Source: Eshraghiella sp964576255 (GTDB lineage Bacteria > Bacillota > Clostridia > Lachnospirales > Lachnospiraceae). From it: a stretch of DNA of 64,000 nucleotides. The translations under genes and the position numbers were made by a program. Shown one piece after another: positions 62,056-64,000 of this stretch. The DNA lies in the NCBI GenBank assembly GCA_964576255.1, contig CAZNUK010000002.1, forward strand, positions 1 to 64,000, read 5' to 3'. The notes under the pieces were generated by a model, which was not told where the DNA came from, did no database searches, and was given only the letters and a program-made list of their open reading frames with translations. Each line of letters opens with the position of its first letter. Position 1 is the stretch's first letter.

Positions 62056-63156
62056 TTATGTATAACTCGCTACACATTCAAGAAAATCTTCTAGTTTTAT
62101 TTCCTGTTCCTTTATAACCATATTTGCATCATGCAGACAATTATATACATAGGCGCCTTTATTTATGAGTGTATAAGGTCTAACATTAACCATACTTTTA
62201 TTTTTATCATCCCATAAAAGCATATCATTATTTTCATACCTTACCCAATTTTTCCAAGACGGACATTTCATCAAAAGTAATTCTTTACCATATGTACCCA
62301 AGTAAGCAAACATTCCTTTTTCTTCATATTTTTCTATCATTTCCATTGTTCCTGTCTTAATATTAATTGAAACAGTCATATTAGCTCCGCTTGGTATTGC
62401 GAATATCTTTTCATCATCATATATTCCCTTGATAAACATTTTTTCCATATAAGTAAAACCTGATGGAAAATCGCCAAATTCAGACACCATATTTGTTTCA
62501 GGATTCCATTTAATAACATTCCCCGGTGCATACGGAATAATCCAAAGTTCATTTCCATCATCACATATACTCCATGAGCCGTTATTATTTTCTCCTACAC
62601 CTACCACATTAACATTATCTGACTTAAAATCAAACACCAATACTGCATTAGAATTTGATGAAGGAAGAAACAATTTATCGCCCCTAAGCAATCCATCTTT
62701 TCTAAACAAATACTTGTTTTCATACATTAATGAAATCTTTTCAATTGAACGATTATTTTTATTGAGTTTTATTATTTCATTGGCTGAAGCCGGAAATACA
62801 TAGATTGTATCTCCATATTGAACTATTTCCGCATACTTTAATGACGACTTATAGTTCATACTATTTTCCGAATCTTCCAACACCGAAATATTATCAAATG
62901 TATTTTCAGTGTAATTATATATACAAATATTTCGAGCGTTAGCCGGAGAAAATATTATATTATTTCCTACTGTTATTGCTTTCATATGCAATCGTTCAGA
63001 TTTCAAATTTTCATCTGGGAACACAGAAACAAACTCACATTCGCCAGAATATGAATCAATTTTACATAACATATTTTTATCCATGCACGACCCATATGCA
63101 AATCGTTCATCAACAAATGCCATTGCTTCAAAAAATATTTTTTCATTAAGTCTCAT
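62056..63156 (-). CDS. Beta-propeller protein of unknown function
   Basis: 366 residues made of repeated ~50-residue beta units (e.g. GNNIIFSPANARNICIYNYT, GDTIYVFPASANEIIKLN, DKLFLPSSNSNAVLVFD, NELWIIPYAPGNVIKWN, EKIFAIPSGANMTVSIN), so six or seven blades in total. No signal peptide. Each blade has a F/P-x-x-A/S-N motif. Lies 16 bases after the TagF-like gene. I know no biochemical role; could bind a polymer or a protein of the locus. Confidence 0.75.
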   Translation of the reverse strand: MRLNEKIFFEAMAFVDERFAYGSCMDKNMLCKIDSYSGECEFVSVFPDENLKSERLHMKAITVGNNIIFSPANARNICIYNYTENTFDNISVLEDSENSMNYKSSLKYAEIVQYGDTIYVFPASANEIIKLNKNNRSIEKISLMYENKYLFRKDGLLRGDKLFLPSSNSNAVLVFDFKSDNVNVVGVGENNNGSWSICDDGNELWIIPYAPGNVIKWNPETNMVSEFGDFPSGFTYMEKMFIKGIYDDEKIFAIPSGANMTVSINIKTGTMEMIEKYEEKGMFAYLGTYGKELLLMKCPSWKNWVRYENNDMLLWDDKNKSMVNVRPYTLINKGAYVYNCLHDANMVIKEQEIKLEDFLECVASYT

Positions 63157-63172
63157 TAAAACAAACTTCCTC

Positions 63173-64000
63173 TTATATAACTTCGTTTATCATTTCTATC
63201 GTTTTAAGTGATGCTGTTCCCCTATCGCAAAAACCGATATGTCGCATAAATTTGCTAAGTTTATCACGATATATTTCTTCGTCATAATTTTCAATAGAAG
63301 ACACCAATTGTGCTTTTGTGGCAGATATCGAAAATGGTAAACTATCATATTCAAAATAAAATCCTCTATCTGCATTTACATACCTATCACGATCTTTTGC
63401 ATATAAAAAAACTGGTCGTTTAGTAATCATAAAATCAAACATAACACTTGAATAATCTGTAATTACGACATCAGAAGAATATAACAATTCCATTATATCT
63501 GGATACCAGGTGGCATTAATGACTTTATCTGTATATGTAAATAAAGTTTCTTTTTTTGCAATGTTAGGATGCATTCTAACAAGTCCAACCCATTCTCCAC
63601 CAAACTTTTTTTCACACATCGATACAACACTATCCATATCAACATCTATTGGATTTTCTTTATAATTATTTCTAAATGTTGGTGCATAAAGAATTATTTT
63701 CTTATTCTCTGTTAGATTAAAATATTTTTTCAATTTATGCGTAATCGATATATCATTTTTAAAGAAAATATCATTTCTTGGCGTTCCACACTCTATAATC
63801 TTACCATTGTACCAAAAAGTTTTTTTGAATATTCTAGTTAAAAAAGATGCATTAGACAATAATACATCTATCATTTCGGAATCTTTCTTGCCCGCATCAA
63901 AGTATGGCGCAGATATTCCATTCGAAATTTCCTCAGCATCCTTTTCTATTTTTTTTAACGGAAAACCATGCCATGTTTGAATGTAAAACTGTCCTATTCT
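63173..64000 (-). CDS. TagF-family polyol-phosphate transferase, N-terminus outside window
   Basis: The frame is open to the window edge (276 codons visible). Visible from the edge is FYIQTWHGFPLKKIEKD, the conserved W-H-G-x-P-L-K motif of CDP-glycerol:glycerophosphotransferases, then CGTPRNDIFF, ILYAPTFR, RMHPN (catalytic/donor His), DIMELLYSSDVVITDYSS and FDFMITKRPVFLYA. Extends teichoic-acid type polymers from CDP-glycerol or CDP-ribitol. An internal ATG at 63874 is not the start. Confidence 0.92.
   Translation of the reverse strand, partial: RIGQFYIQTWHGFPLKKIEKDAEEISNGISAPYFDAGKKDSEMIDVLLSNASFLTRIFKKTFWYNGKIIECGTPRNDIFFKNDISITHKLKKYFNLTENKKIILYAPTFRNNYKENPIDVDMDSVVSMCEKKFGGEWVGLVRMHPNIAKKETLFTYTDKVINATWYPDIMELLYSSDVVITDYSSVMFDFMITKRPVFLYAKDRDRYVNADRGFYFEYDSLPFSISATKAQLVSSIENYDEEIYRDKLSKFMRHIGFCDRGTASLKTIEMINEVI

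Noticed and set aside
1..64000. rRNA, tRNA, prophage or restriction/defence genes
   Set aside because: No such genes were recognised when I read both strands.

Overview
The window is low-GC DNA from a spore-forming Firmicute of class Clostridia, most likely Lachnospiraceae. The evidence is the spore genes (cotJABC, spoVAD/spoVAE, a Csp-like subtilase), a GatCAB operon with a T-box element, DAP-type peptidoglycan synthesis (dapF), the cdaA-cdaR-glmM cluster, a SEC-C protein and two Rpn/PD-(D/E)XK genes of the kind that multiply in this family. I do not claim a genus. Almost every gene is on the minus strand; the plus strand carries a small membrane protein, a CapA-like lipoprotein, cotJABC and one rpn gene. 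Two runs of exactly 100 N (7769-7868 and 54484-54583) are placeholders for unresolved tandem repeats, and each belongs to an rpn locus.

Region 1 (1-25.7 kb) is mostly housekeeping and sporulation. It holds a partial helical protein coupled to a lipoprotein, a broken membrane-protein gene, a SEC-C protein, a coiled-coil protein, a PilZ protein and gatCAB. These are followed by rpn copy 1, dapF with a nucleotidyltransferase and an AlkD-like protein, glnA, a CapA-like lipoprotein and ilvE. Next come spoVAD-spoVAE (no spoVAC beside them), a lipid kinase with a PlsC acyltransferase, a MATE transporter and a GGDEF membrane protein. The region ends with cotJABC, the convergent Csp-like protease and a divergent clpX.

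Region 2 (25.7-49.2 kb) is an envelope-polysaccharide region. It contains HtrA, a phosphoglucomutase, a DUF2142 membrane protein and a set of GT2 glycosyltransferases, including three tandem related multi-domain ones. A Wzm/Wzt-type ABC exporter, RmlC, a LytR-CpsA-Psr ligase and a polyprenyl glycosylphosphotransferase complete the set. It is physically continuous with glmM-cdaR-cdaA (c-di-AMP synthesis and UDP-GlcNAc supply) and two membrane proteins of unknown function.

Region 3 (49.2-64 kb) looks like a polyol-phosphate (teichoic-acid-like) polymer locus. It contains a TarI-like cytidylyltransferase and a TarJ-like dehydrogenase coupled to a BIG2 surface protein. A ribulose-phosphate 3-epimerase, a LicC-like nucleotidyltransferase, a HAD-IIA phosphatase and a partial TagF-family polymerase at the right edge extend it. 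GT4 and DUF4422 transferases, a GT-B-like protein, a beta-propeller and a methyltransferase complete it. A ZIP transporter, an intracellular GH13 enzyme and rpn copy 2 with its 93-bp repeats sit in the middle.

A plausible reading is that regions 2 and 3 make one or two surface glycopolymers: sugar-phosphate mutases feed precursors, the transferases build chains on undecaprenyl phosphate, the ABC transporter exports them and the LCP protein attaches them to peptidoglycan. The most unusual items are a T-box element with no room for its tRNA-reading stem next to an rpn gene, the two repeat-bearing rpn loci, a 136-nt hairpin between htrA and pgcA, a decayed GT2 domain, and unknown membrane proteins coupled to cdaA.
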